A model generated the notes under the pieces. The model ran no database searches. It saw nothing but the letters and a program-made list of their open reading frames with translations, and was not told the origin of the DNA. The position numbers and the translations under genes are program-made. This document shows, in pieces, positions 43,878 through 52,854 of a stretch of DNA of 64,000 nucleotides (position 1 is its first letter; each line of letters starts with the position of its first letter). Location: contig NZ_CP192511.1 in assembly GCF_050613185.1 (NCBI RefSeq), positions 930,001 to 994,000 of the forward strand. Direction: 5' to 3'. Source of the DNA: Chelonobacter sp050613185 (lineage in GTDB: Bacteria > Pseudomonadota > Gammaproteobacteria > Enterobacterales > Pasteurellaceae).

Positions 43878-44933
43878 TGATCTGCCCCCCAAAAGTTGGA
43901 CTGCAAAACCAACTGACTAAGGTGCAGATTTTTATGACTAAATATACCCAAGTATTGAAACAACAAATCGTTGAATATTATTTTCAACATCATCAATCTA
44001 TCAGCAAAACCGCAACACATTTTCAGGTTGCCCAACGCAGTATTCGCCAATGGATTGCACAATATCAATATTCCGGTCTTGATGGGCTAGCCGTCCTAGA
44101 TATACAACGAAAATATAGGCTTGAAGATAAACTGAAAGCCATTGAATATATACAACACACCGAACTGACCTGGGCGTATCAAACGGCAGTGTTGTTTATC
44201 AATGGTTGCAACGTTTCAAACAATTTGGCATAAATGGACTGATTGATAAGCCCAAAGGACGACCAGCCGTGAATAAACCGAATAAATCGAAAAAACACGT
44301 TAAGCCATTAACGCCGTTAAAACAATTAGAACAAGAGAATTTACGTTTGCGTGCGGAGAATGCCATCTTAAAAAAGTCGATGGAATTATCCCTGAAAGAC
44401 GAAGCCGAAAGGCAGAAAACGCCTACGAGAAGTTAGTGACAGATATCACTGAATTTAAAGCGAAAGACGGTAATAAGGTTTATTTATCGCCAATGGTAGA
44501 TTTATTTAACAATGAGGTGATTGCCTATCAACTTGGTCGTCGTCCAAACCGGGCACTGGTTGAGCAGATGTTGCGACAAGCCGTGAATAAGCTCCCGAAG
44601 GAGGCAACGCCGATATTACATTCAGACCAAGGCCGGCAGTATCAAATGCCGTCTTATCGCAAGATATTGGCAGATAATCAGATTCAAATCAGTATGTCGA
44701 GAAAGGGAAATTGTTTGGATAATGGCGCAATGGAAAGTTTTTTCGGCAGGCTGAAGACAGAATGTTTTTATGTTCGGCAATTTGATACGGCAGATGACAT
44801 TGAGCAGGCGGTTCATCAATATATTGAGTATTACAATACTGAACGAATTCAAGTAAGATTAAAAGGATTAAACCCGATACAATATCGAACTCAATCCGTT
44901 CATTAAGCAGTCCAACTTTTTGGGGTCAGATCA
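43878..44933 (+). mobile_element. Mosaic, internally deleted copy of the IS3-family element
   Basis: The 1,056-bp element has the same terminal repeats as the copy at 19146-20556 (TGATCTGCC at the left, CAGATCA at the right), in the opposite orientation. It is 355 bp shorter: about 22 bp are missing in the orfA start region and about 333 bp are lost between the end of orfA and the middle of orfB. The first 270 bp of orfA differ strongly from the other copy; from about 44202 on the two are nearly identical. It lies between convergent selB and an exonuclease gene. Confidence 0.88.
43934..44906 (+). pseudogene. Broken transposase of the deleted IS copy
   Basis: The orfA start reads MTKYTQVLKQQIVEYYFQHH, but a frameshift near 44200 cuts it after 99 residues. 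The frame resumes with FKQFGINGLIDKPKGRPAV, and an internal deletion joins DEAERQK to the frame before LVTDITEF, removing the start of the OrfB integrase domain. The later DDE part (HSDQGRQYQ, NGAMESFFGRLK) remains. No functional transposase can be made. Confidence 0.88.
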
Positions 44934-44967
44934 TGCCACACACGGGGTTTATTTTTAGCCAACTGCG

Positions 44968-45693
44968 CTATTGTGAACGTTTATACACCACTCCTAACGT
45001 TTTCGGTTGGGAACCGAACAGACGAATCAGCTGTGCCAAAAACAACTCGCCGGCGGCAATTGCGTCGCTTAAGGCGTTATGCGCTACATATTCCGGCAAG
45101 TGGTAATGCCGGCGCACCGTCGTCAATTGATAATGAGGGTTAATCGCCTGGGCTTGCGTACTAACAAACGAGCGCTCGATTTTCAAGGTATCCAACCAAA
45201 GTAGCGGGAAAAACGGCATTTTGTAATGCATTGCCAGATAGTGATTGATAAAACGCCGTTCAATGCTCGAACCGTGAGCAATCACGATTCTGCCGCGCAT
45301 TAAAGTGAACAGGGTGGACATCACTTGCTCCAAGGCGACCGCGCTTTGTAACATTTGCGGCACAATGTGGTTAATCACCGCGGTATCCTGTTTAACGATC
45401 TGATCGGCAACAAACTGGTGCCATGAGCCTGACAGCTTCAAGGTTAAACAATCAATCGGCACCGCCGCCGCACTCAAAATATGATCGATCATCGGGTTCA
45501 AACCGCTGGTTTCAAAATCAATCGCCAGATAATTCAGCCGGGTCAGATCCGCCGCCAATTCCGGGTAAGGCATATCAAACAGCGGTAATAACTCCGCCGG
45601 GCAACGCTTTGACTGCACTAATTTCCGCCGTTGTTTTTCCAGCTTCGACAATGGATCAAACCGTTGCAACCAACGCGACAATACACTGCTCAT
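44968..45693 (-). CDS. DEDDh 3'-5' exonuclease (DnaQ-like)
   Basis: The 241-residue protein has an exonuclease domain of the DNA polymerase III epsilon type: LAIDFETSGLNP (first Asp and Glu), a middle VIAHGSSIERRF segment, and HNALSDAIAAGELFLAQL with the catalytic His-x4-Asp. About 50 N-terminal residues precede the domain. It overlaps the upstream gene by 4 bp, so it is made together with the CBS/nucleotidyltransferase protein, a pairing seen in many proteobacteria. Likely role: a nucleotide or nucleic acid exonuclease in a signalling or stress unit. Confidence 0.85.
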   Translation of the reverse strand: MSSVLSRWLQRFDPLSKLEKQRRKLVQSKRCPAELLPLFDMPYPELAADLTRLNYLAIDFETSGLNPMIDHILSAAAVPIDCLTLKLSGSWHQFVADQIVKQDTAVINHIVPQMLQSAVALEQVMSTLFTLMRGRIVIAHGSSIERRFINHYLAMHYKMPFFPLLWLDTLKIERSFVSTQAQAINPHYQLTTVRRHYHLPEYVAHNALSDAIAAGELFLAQLIRLFGSQPKTLGVVYKRSQ

Positions 45694-47561
45694 CGGATTA
45701 ACCCTTTCTGTGAAAAGCGCAATTCTGCCGCTTCCTGCAATTTGGCAATTAAACGGAAAGCATCTTTTAAATTATTCCGTTCGAACGAAGTCAGCTCATC
45801 CGGGGCAATATGGTTGGTCAGCAGCTGCTGTCGGCGCAGCGCTTGCAATTGATATTTAAACCGCACTTCGCATACGAAACGGTAGGCGCCTAAAATATCA
45901 TCCAAGGTTTCTTTGTTGATCACCTTGTTCTCATAACAGGCGATAAACCGCGCCTCGGTGGATTTCGTCTGCCCGATACCGGCGGACAATGCATAAATCC
46001 GTCCCAAATCGACCAATAAGCTGATCGCCCGTTTTTTCAGATTCAGTTTGTTTTTATGCTCGCCGTCTTTGATCAACACAAAGTTTCTGAAGATACTCAA
46101 CGGCGGTTTGACCCGAATTGTATTTGCCACCATAAACGCCAAAAAACGGCGGTTATGCTGCACTAACTTGGCAAAAAAACCGGTAAGCCGCTCTGCCAAA
46201 TCAGTTGAACCATGGATGGCTCGCAGATCCATAAATACCGACGCATTTAGTAATCCTTCCAACTCCGGATTCACAATCCAATGTTTGAAATCCGCTTGCC
46301 AACGGGTGAGGGATTGGCACCATTTCGGATTAGACGCCATATATCCGCCGGAGCAATGCGCATAACCGCACTTGTCCAAACCGTCGTTGACAAAGGTCGC
46401 CAGCTGCGAAAAATAGGCTTGCTCGGATGGCTCTAATTCCCGCTCGGTGATAATCGCATTATCTTGATCGGAGAGCGGATGGATTTCATAACGCGCCTGT
46501 GAACCGGCAACGAACCAACTATAGGCACAAGGCGGGGCGCCAAACCGGTGCTCCGCCATCATCAACAGTTTTTGGTGAAATGCATCGGCAATCAGGGTCA
46601 TCACCTGCATAATATTGCGATAATCCACGCCGCTTTCGATTAAGCCTTCGAAAATCGCTTGCCGTTTTGCCGACAAATCCACCAACAAGGCTAAACTATC
46701 GGCTTGGAAAATATGATTAATCATAAAAATAGACTGGGTGCTGTTTTTCTGCACCAAATCCGTCGCAGTAAGAATGCCGATCACTTTTTCATTTTCGATC
46801 ACCGGTAAATTACGAAGATTATGTTGCATCATCAAAGAAATGGCGTTCAGCACCAATTCGCTGGCGGCAACCGTCGGTGGGTCGGCGGTCATAATATGGC
46901 TGATCGGCAAATTGACATCCAATGCCTGCGCCACCACTTTTTTGGTCATATCGCGATCATTGACGATCCCGACCAATTTGCCATGCCGCATAACCAACGC
47001 TGACGAGCGCCGTTGACGGCACATACTTGCCGCCGTTTCCTTGATGGTAGCCGACGCTTCGACCGTTGCAATTTTACGGTTCGCCACCTCGACCACGCTT
47101 TTCATAAAAATCCCGTCCTGGTTTTGCAACCAAGTGCTTTTTGACGCCTCATGCAGGCGCACACCGGCTTCGCTGGCAAAATAAGCGGCATATTGCGGGT
47201 GTTGCTGCACGATACCGCTCAACAGCGCATAGGGAATCTGATAAATCAGGCTGTTTTCAATCGCACAGGCGGTATATTGCTCGTCTTCTTTCGGGTTAAA
47301 AATACTGAATCCGAAAATACTGCCGCTTTCCAAGCGGGCACGTAGCTCGCCATTCGGTTTTTTCTGTTCGACCGCCCCGATCCGAATCAAATATAAACAA
47401 CGTTTATCCGCCTGTTCCTCAAATGCAATCACTTCACCTTGCGGAATATAGCGGATTTCAATATTGGCTGCAATTTGGCTAATCAACGTTTTCGGCAGGT
47501 GATGAAACGGATCAACCTGTGCAATAAACCATTCAATATTCGGAATTAAAGAAGAATCCAC
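45690..47561 (-). CDS. Cyclic-nucleotide-binding / CBS / DUF294 nucleotidyltransferase-like protein
   Basis: The 623-residue protein has an N-terminal cNMP-binding-like domain (about 15-135: IRYIPQGEVIAFEEQAD), two CBS domains (about 155-270: SSALVMRHGKLVGIVNDRD, VIGILTATDLVQ), then a DUF294 nucleotidyltransferase-like domain (about 300-440: AGSQARYEIHPLSDQDNAI) and its C-terminal partner. GSQAR...SDQDNA resembles GlnD-type nucleotidyltransferase motifs. It is probably a soluble sensor or protein modifier. It overlaps the exonuclease gene by 4 bp. Confidence 0.85.
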   Translation of the reverse strand: MDSSLIPNIEWFIAQVDPFHHLPKTLISQIAANIEIRYIPQGEVIAFEEQADKRCLYLIRIGAVEQKKPNGELRARLESGSIFGFSIFNPKEDEQYTACAIENSLIYQIPYALLSGIVQQHPQYAAYFASEAGVRLHEASKSTWLQNQDGIFMKSVVEVANRKIATVEASATIKETAASMCRQRRSSALVMRHGKLVGIVNDRDMTKKVVAQALDVNLPISHIMTADPPTVAASELVLNAISLMMQHNLRNLPVIENEKVIGILTATDLVQKNSTQSIFMINHIFQADSLALLVDLSAKRQAIFEGLIESGVDYRNIMQVMTLIADAFHQKLLMMAEHRFGAPPCAYSWFVAGSQARYEIHPLSDQDNAIITERELEPSEQAYFSQLATFVNDGLDKCGYAHCSGGYMASNPKWCQSLTRWQADFKHWIVNPELEGLLNASVFMDLRAIHGSTDLAERLTGFFAKLVQHNRRFLAFMVANTIRVKPPLSIFRNFVLIKDGEHKNKLNLKKRAISLLVDLGRIYALSAGIGQTKSTEARFIACYENKVINKETLDDILGAYRFVCEVRFKYQLQALRRQQLLTNHIAPDELTSFERNNLKDAFRLIAKLQEAAELRFSQKGLIR

Positions 47562-47618
47562 GGCATTTCCTTATCTGGAGAAATAACAAATAAATTTATT
47601 TTAACCAGTGTAAAAAGC

Positions 47619-47653
47619 AAAGGCACCTTAAATTCAATATTCAAGGTGCCTTT
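47619..47653 (-). terminator. Hairpin terminator after iolC
   Basis: The arms AAAGGCACCTT (47619-47629) and AAGGTGCCTTT (47643-47653) are perfect complements. On the minus strand the stem is followed by a T-rich run, so it terminates transcription leaving iolC. Confidence 0.85.
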
Positions 47654-47680
47654 TTCTATTTCACGTCACGGTCCAAACCA

Positions 47681-49615
47681 TCAAGTGCGGTATTTTTTCC
47701 ACAAGCGGATTAAGCGTTGATAGCGGGCGGAGACTTCATCAATCAGTTGTTGATCGCTGAGTTTACCTGCCAACCACTCGGCGGACGGTTCGCCGAAAAT
47801 GGTTCTGCCGACGGCGAAGCCTTTCACCAGCGGCGCATTGGCGGCGGCTTTGAAGGTGTCGTCAAACACCGCTTCCGGGGCGTCCAAACCGAGAATCAAA
47901 ATGCCGCGGCAATAGTGGTCGTTTTGCTCGATGACGCGGCTTAATGCCGCCCAACCGTCGGCACTCATGCCCGGCAATTTCCACCAATCCGGTTTGATCC
48001 CCAATCCATACAGGTGAGCGATAATCTGCTGGTAATACGCCTCTTGTTGCGGCATATCCAACGGCAGGATAATTTCCAGCAGCAGTTCGTGTCCGGTGCG
48101 GCAACAGGCTTGGTATACCTCTGACAGTTTTTGATCCTGCTGCGCTTTCAGTTCCGCGCTGTCATGCGGGTGGTAGAATACCAAACATTTGACAACGTGT
48201 TCTTTCGGCCACGAAATCAACTGGCTGCCTAAATCACCGTGTTCCAATGCCAATGGACGGGACGACGGTTTTTCAATCGGGCGGCCAATCCACCAGTGTT
48301 TACCGGTAATGGCATTCAGTGCGTCTTGTCCGTAAGTGGTGTCGGCTAAAATGCCCGATTGCCCGTTGTCCACGCCTTCCGCCTTGGCGGTTTGTTCCGC
48401 GGCTTGCAGCAATAAGGTTTTCAAGTGCGGTATCCGTTTCGGATCGGCACCGCACTTTTGTGCCATATCATCCAGTTGTTTACGGTGATCAAAGGCAAAA
48501 ATACAGAGGTTATTCCATTCGGTTTTGCGCGTAGTCACACGGTGCAAATGATTTAAACCCTCATCGAGATCAGGGCGCGGCACGGATTCGGCTCGCGATA
48601 AATAGTCGTCCAGCTCTTTTTTGGTCGGCATTGCCGGCGCGCAGCCATGACGGGAAACCACCAGTGCGCCACAAGCATTGGCATAACGGCACGCCTGCTC
48701 CCAGCCTTCGCCGTTGATATAGCCGCGCAATAACCCCGACATAAAGGCGTCGCCTGCGCCCAGCACGTTCAACACCGCCACGCGCACACCGTACACATTT
48801 AAGCCGCCGTCCAAATCATCGGGAATGTCGCCTTCAAACACCGAGCAACCTAATGCGCCGCGCTTGCACACCAAAGTTGCTTGGCTGCATTTGCGCACGT
48901 TCTTAAGTGCGGTCAACGTATCGGTCGAACCGCCGGCGATATGAAATTCCTCTTCCGTGCCGACCAGCACATCGAAATTGTGCAACACTTCTTGCAACGA
49001 TTCAGTCACCGCTTTGGAATCAATGAAACGGGTTTCGCCGTCGCCGAGCGAGGTCAAGCCCCATAACACCGGACGGTAATCAATATCCAACAAGCGCTTC
49101 ACGCCGTTGCGTCCGGCATACTCAAGTGCGGTCAGCACCGCATGGCGGGTTTTCGGGTGCGAGAGGTGCGTGCCGGTGATCGCCAAGGCTTTCGCCGAGG
49201 CAATGTAGTCTTCGCTGAAATCGTCGGCGCTAATCGCCATATCGGCACAATTATCACGGTAGAAAATCAGCGGAAAGGTTTCGTTATCTTTAATCCCGAG
49301 AATCACAAGTGCGGTCAGCCGTTCTTTATCGGTGATTAAATGGCTGGTATCGGCACCGACGCTTTCCAGCTCTTGGCGTAAAAAACGCCCCATATGTTCA
49401 TCGCCGACCCGCGCCAACATCGACGATTTCAGCCCTTGAATTGCCGTGCCGTACGCCACATTGCCCGATGAGCCGCCGAGGTATTTGGCAAAGGTGGTTT
49501 CATCTTCCAAGCGTGCGCCGATTTGCTGTCCGTACAGATCCACCGCAATCCGTCCTAAGCAAATTAAATCGAGGGGTTTGTCTGCTACTGTTTTCAACAC
49601 TGTTTCTTTCGACAT
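47681..49615 (-). CDS. iolC: IolC, 5-dehydro-2-deoxygluconokinase fused to a DUF2090 domain
   Basis: IolC phosphorylates 5-dehydro-2-deoxygluconate (DKG) in myo-inositol breakdown. Residues about 10-335 are a PfkB kinase, with YLGGSSGNVAYGTAIQGL and the VLNVLGAGDAFMSGLLRG signature. Residues about 350-640 are a DUF2090 domain of aldolase-like TIM-barrel type (IFAFDHRKQLDDMA, ILGLDAPEAV, VKGFAVGRTIFGEP), which may cleave the phosphorylated product. Such fusions are common in proteobacterial inositol operons. GGAGAG lies 8 bp before the ATG. It is divergent from iolD, with four uptake signals inside. Confidence 0.93.
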   Translation of the reverse strand: MSKETVLKTVADKPLDLICLGRIAVDLYGQQIGARLEDETTFAKYLGGSSGNVAYGTAIQGLKSSMLARVGDEHMGRFLRQELESVGADTSHLITDKERLTALVILGIKDNETFPLIFYRDNCADMAISADDFSEDYIASAKALAITGTHLSHPKTRHAVLTALEYAGRNGVKRLLDIDYRPVLWGLTSLGDGETRFIDSKAVTESLQEVLHNFDVLVGTEEEFHIAGGSTDTLTALKNVRKCSQATLVCKRGALGCSVFEGDIPDDLDGGLNVYGVRVAVLNVLGAGDAFMSGLLRGYINGEGWEQACRYANACGALVVSRHGCAPAMPTKKELDDYLSRAESVPRPDLDEGLNHLHRVTTRKTEWNNLCIFAFDHRKQLDDMAQKCGADPKRIPHLKTLLLQAAEQTAKAEGVDNGQSGILADTTYGQDALNAITGKHWWIGRPIEKPSSRPLALEHGDLGSQLISWPKEHVVKCLVFYHPHDSAELKAQQDQKLSEVYQACCRTGHELLLEIILPLDMPQQEAYYQQIIAHLYGLGIKPDWWKLPGMSADGWAALSRVIEQNDHYCRGILILGLDAPEAVFDDTFKAAANAPLVKGFAVGRTIFGEPSAEWLAGKLSDQQLIDEVSARYQRLIRLWKKYRT

Positions 49616-49733
49616 AAGGGGGCTCTCCTATTGGCATTGATTCTGTTCCCGATTTCGGATCGGGCAATCAAAATAAAACATTTAACACTATTCATTTTAG
49701 AATAAATATTTCATTTTGCTATTGCTATTACTC

Positions 49734-49759
49734 TTTTTTGAGATCGAGATCCCAAAAAA
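49734..49759. promoter_or_regulatory. 26-bp dyad in the iolC-iolD spacer
   Basis: The arms TTTTTTGAGATC and GATCCCAAAAAA are complementary at all but one position, around a 2-bp centre. It lies about 120 bp upstream of iolC and 205 bp upstream of iolD. It could be an operator or a hairpin; no known site is recognised. Confidence 0.4.
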
Positions 49760-49841
49760 AGTTTTTCCGCTTGCTCGGTTGAGGTATAAAAAATCATTTT
49801 TTTCTGCTTTTTTATCACAGAAATTGATCCAGCTCGCAAAA

Positions 49842-49859
49842 ATGAAATTTACATTTCAT
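49842..49859. promoter_or_regulatory. Candidate operator for the divergent iol genes
   Basis: ATGAAATTTACATTTCAT has perfect 7-bp arms (ATGAAAT and ATTTCAT) around 4 bp. Half-sites recur nearby at 49708-49714 (ATTTCAT) and around 49872 (TGAAATT). It lies in the 348-bp spacer between iolC and iolD and may bind an IolR-type regulator. No regulator gene of that type is in the window. Confidence 0.45.
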
Positions 49860-49963
49860 TTTATGTTTAACTGAAATTTATTTTAAGTAGAATAGCGATA
49901 GTTAATGATGAAAACCGCAGTTGAAGTATTCACATAGTCGGAATGGATCACGCAGGAGAAACT

Positions 49964-51904
49964 ATGAAAACACAAAAATTAACCGTCGCACAAGCCCTGG
50001 TAAAATTCTTGGATAATCAATATGTTGAAGTGGACGGAAAAGTAACGAAATTTGTGAAAGGCATTTTCGGTATTTTCGGACACGGTAATGTACTCGGTTT
50101 GGGGCAAGCATTGGAACAAGACAGCGGACAGCTGATTGTGCACCAAGGACGCAACGAACAAGGCATGGCGCACGCAGCAATGGGCTTTGCCAAACAAAAG
50201 GCGCGCAAACAGATTTACGCCTGCACCTCCTCTGTCGGGCCGGGCGCGGCCAATATGATCACCGCCGCCGCAACGGCGACCGCTAACCGCATTCCGTTAT
50301 TGCTATTACCGGGCGATGTATTCGCCACGCGCCAGCCTGATCCGGTGCTGCAACAAATCGAACAAAGCTACAATTTAAGTATCAGCACCAACGACGCCTT
50401 TAAAGCGGTCAGTAAATATTGGGATCGGGTCAGCCGCCCTGAGCAGTTGATGACGGCGTGTATTAATGCAATGCGGGTGCTGACCGATCCGGCGGAAACC
50501 GGTGCGGTGACGATTGCGCTGCCGCAAGATGTGCAAAGCGAAGCCTACGACTTCCCTGATTATTTCCTACAAAAACGAATCCACCGCATTGAACGCACCT
50601 TACCGACCGAACCGATGTTGCGGCAAGCGGTGGAATTGATTAAACGCAAGCAAAAACCCTTGATTATCTGTGGCGGCGGCGTGCGTTACTCAGAAGCGGC
50701 AGCCGAGTTAAAAGCCTTTGCCGAAGCCTATCAAATTCCGTTTGCCGAAACCCAAGCCGGTAAAAGTGCGGTGGTATCCAGCCATCCTTTAAATGTCGGC
50801 GGCGTAGGCGAAACCGGTTGTCTCGCGGCGAATCTATTGGCGAAAGAAGCCGATCTGATTATCGGTGTCGGCACACGTTATACCGATTTCACCACCTCGT
50901 CCAAATGGATTTTCCAACATCCGGAAGTAGAGTTTTTAAATATCAATATCGCCCGTTTTGATGCGTATAAACTGGACGGGGTGCAAGTGACCGCCGATGC
51001 CAAAGCGACATTGTCGCAACTGCAACACAAGCTGGCAGCCGAACAATATCAAACCCAATGGCAAGATCAAATCGCGCAAGCCAAACAACAATTTGCACAA
51101 GAATTAAATCGGGTTTACCACGTGACCTACAGCGGAAAAGATTTTGTGCCGGAAGTGAATGACCGCTTGGATACCGACAGCGTTTATCAAGAATTCCAGC
51201 GCCTCACCGGTTCGGTGCTGACCCAAAGCCGTGTGTTGGGCATTTTAAACCACAGCTTGGGTGAAAACGATATTATCGTTGCCGCCGCCGGCAGCTTACC
51301 GGGCGATTTACAGCGCACTTGGCAAAGCAAAGGCGAAAATACCTACCATCTGGAATACGGCTATTCCTGCATGGGCTATGAAGTCAATGCCGCCTTGGGG
51401 GTGAAAATCGCCGAGCCGGAAAAAGAGGTGTACGCTTTCCTAGGCGACGGTTCATACCTAATGCTCCATTCCGAATTGATCACCTCGATTCAGGAACACA
51501 AAAAAATCAATATTATTCTGTTAGACAACATGACCAACGGCTGTATCAACAACCTGCAAATCGGACACGGCATGGACAGTTTCTGCACCGAGTTCCGCTT
51601 CCGCAATCCGCACAGCAACAAACTCGACGCCGGGTTTATTCCGGTCGATTTTGCGATGAATGCCGCCTCTTACGGCTGTAAAACTTATAAAGTCAGAACG
51701 GAAGAAGAGTTACAAACCGCACTTGCCGATGCCAAACTGCAAAAAGTATCGACCCTGATCGATATTAAAGTGCTGCCGAAAACCATGGTGCACGGTTACG
51801 GCAGTTGGTGGCACGTCGGCGTGGCGGAAGTCTCGGAAAAAGAGCGGGTGCGCGAAGCCTTTAAAAATGCGGAGATTCAAATTCAGCGTGCGCGCCGTTA
51901 TTAA
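49964..51904 (+). CDS. iolD: IolD, 3D-trihydroxycyclohexanedione acylhydrolase
   Basis: IolD opens the ring of 3D-(3,5/4)-trihydroxycyclohexane-1,2-dione in myo-inositol catabolism, using thiamine diphosphate. The 646-residue protein has the N-terminal Glu region (GIFGHGNVLGLGQAL, HQGRNEQGMAHAAMGFAKQ), the CTSSVGPGAANMITAAA segment, and the ThDP motif beginning LGDGSYLMLHSE and ending with DNMTNGC. The ATG at 49964 is preceded by CAGGAG; an earlier in-frame ATG at 49943 adds seven residues. First gene of iolD-iolE-iolG. Confidence 0.95.
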   Translation: MKTQKLTVAQALVKFLDNQYVEVDGKVTKFVKGIFGIFGHGNVLGLGQALEQDSGQLIVHQGRNEQGMAHAAMGFAKQKARKQIYACTSSVGPGAANMITAAATATANRIPLLLLPGDVFATRQPDPVLQQIEQSYNLSISTNDAFKAVSKYWDRVSRPEQLMTACINAMRVLTDPAETGAVTIALPQDVQSEAYDFPDYFLQKRIHRIERTLPTEPMLRQAVELIKRKQKPLIICGGGVRYSEAAAELKAFAEAYQIPFAETQAGKSAVVSSHPLNVGGVGETGCLAANLLAKEADLIIGVGTRYTDFTTSSKWIFQHPEVEFLNINIARFDAYKLDGVQVTADAKATLSQLQHKLAAEQYQTQWQDQIAQAKQQFAQELNRVYHVTYSGKDFVPEVNDRLDTDSVYQEFQRLTGSVLTQSRVLGILNHSLGENDIIVAAAGSLPGDLQRTWQSKGENTYHLEYGYSCMGYEVNAALGVKIAEPEKEVYAFLGDGSYLMLHSELITSIQEHKKINIILLDNMTNGCINNLQIGHGMDSFCTEFRFRNPHSNKLDAGFIPVDFAMNAASYGCKTYKVRTEEELQTALADAKLQKVSTLIDIKVLPKTMVHGYGSWWHVGVAEVSEKERVREAFKNAEIQIQRARRY

Positions 51905-51955
51905 TCGGAACGAATCAAATTGAAATTTAAAATCAACCTTCTCAAGGAGAAAAAG

Positions 51956-52852
51956 ATGAAAGCAGAAAATGTCAAATTAGGTATCGCCCCAATCGGCTGG
52001 ACCAACGATGATTTGCCTGAACTGGGGGCGGAGAATACGTTCGAGCAGTGTGTCAGCGAAATGGCGTTGGCAGGATACGAAGGCTGCGAAGTCGGCAATA
52101 AATATCCGCGCGATATCAAAGTGTTAAAACACAAACTGGACGTGCGCGGCATTCAAATTTGTAACGCCTGGTTCAGCACCTTTTTTGTGGACGGTAAAAA
52201 AGAGCAAACGATTAAGGATTTTATCCAACACCGCGATTTTCTACACGCCATGGGCGCCAAAGTGATCGGTTGTTCCGAGCAAAGCCGCAGTATTCAAGGG
52301 CAGAAAAAAGCGATTTTCAAAGAAAAAACCGTGTTCAGCGATACCGAATGGCAGTTGTTGGCGGAAGGCTATAACGAACTGGCAAAATTAGCCGCCGAAA
52401 AAGACATGAAAGTCTGTCTGCACCACCATATGGGCACCGGTATCCAAACGCCTGCCGAGGTGGATCGCTATATGGAAGTGACCAATGATGATGTCTATCT
52501 GTTGTTCGATTCCGGACATCTGTATTATTCCGAAGGCTCGCAACAAGCGATGTTGGACGTGTTGGAAAAATATATCGACCGCATTGTCCACGTTCACCTG
52601 AAAGACGTGCGTGATGAAGTGGTTGCCGAAGTCAAAGCCAACGATTTAAGTTTCCTCGAAGGGGTGAAAAAAGGGACGTTTACCGTACCGGGCGACGGCG
52701 TGATTGACTTCAAACCGATTTTTGAAATTTTAGAAAAACACGGTTACCAAGGTTGGATGGTGGTGGAAGCCGAACAAGATCCGGCATTGGCAAACCCATT
52801 TGAATACGCCTTAAAAGGCCGTAAATACATTAAAGACGTAGCAGGAGTTTGA
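51956..52852 (+). CDS. iolE: IolE, inosose dehydratase
   Basis: IolE dehydrates 2-keto-myo-inositol to the trihydroxycyclohexanedione used by IolD. The 298-residue TIM-barrel protein begins NVKLGIAPIGWTNDDLPELG and has metal-ligand regions EVGNKYP, LHHHMGTGIQT, LLFDSGHLYYSEG, IVHVHLKDVRD and VPGDGVIDF. I chose the ATG at 51956 because AAGGAGAAAAAG precedes it; the open frame extends upstream to 51920 but those residues are basic and unlike the family. Confidence 0.95.
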   Translation: MKAENVKLGIAPIGWTNDDLPELGAENTFEQCVSEMALAGYEGCEVGNKYPRDIKVLKHKLDVRGIQICNAWFSTFFVDGKKEQTIKDFIQHRDFLHAMGAKVIGCSEQSRSIQGQKKAIFKEKTVFSDTEWQLLAEGYNELAKLAAEKDMKVCLHHHMGTGIQTPAEVDRYMEVTNDDVYLLFDSGHLYYSEGSQQAMLDVLEKYIDRIVHVHLKDVRDEVVAEVKANDLSFLEGVKKGTFTVPGDGVIDFKPIFEILEKHGYQGWMVVEAEQDPALANPFEYALKGRKYIKDVAGV

Positions 52853-52854
52853 TT

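Noticed and set aside
19146..44933. Composite transposon between the two IS copies
   Set aside because: The enclosed 23 kb are core genes (lysA, recQ, atp, oriC, selAB), the second copy is defective, and no flanking duplication is seen.
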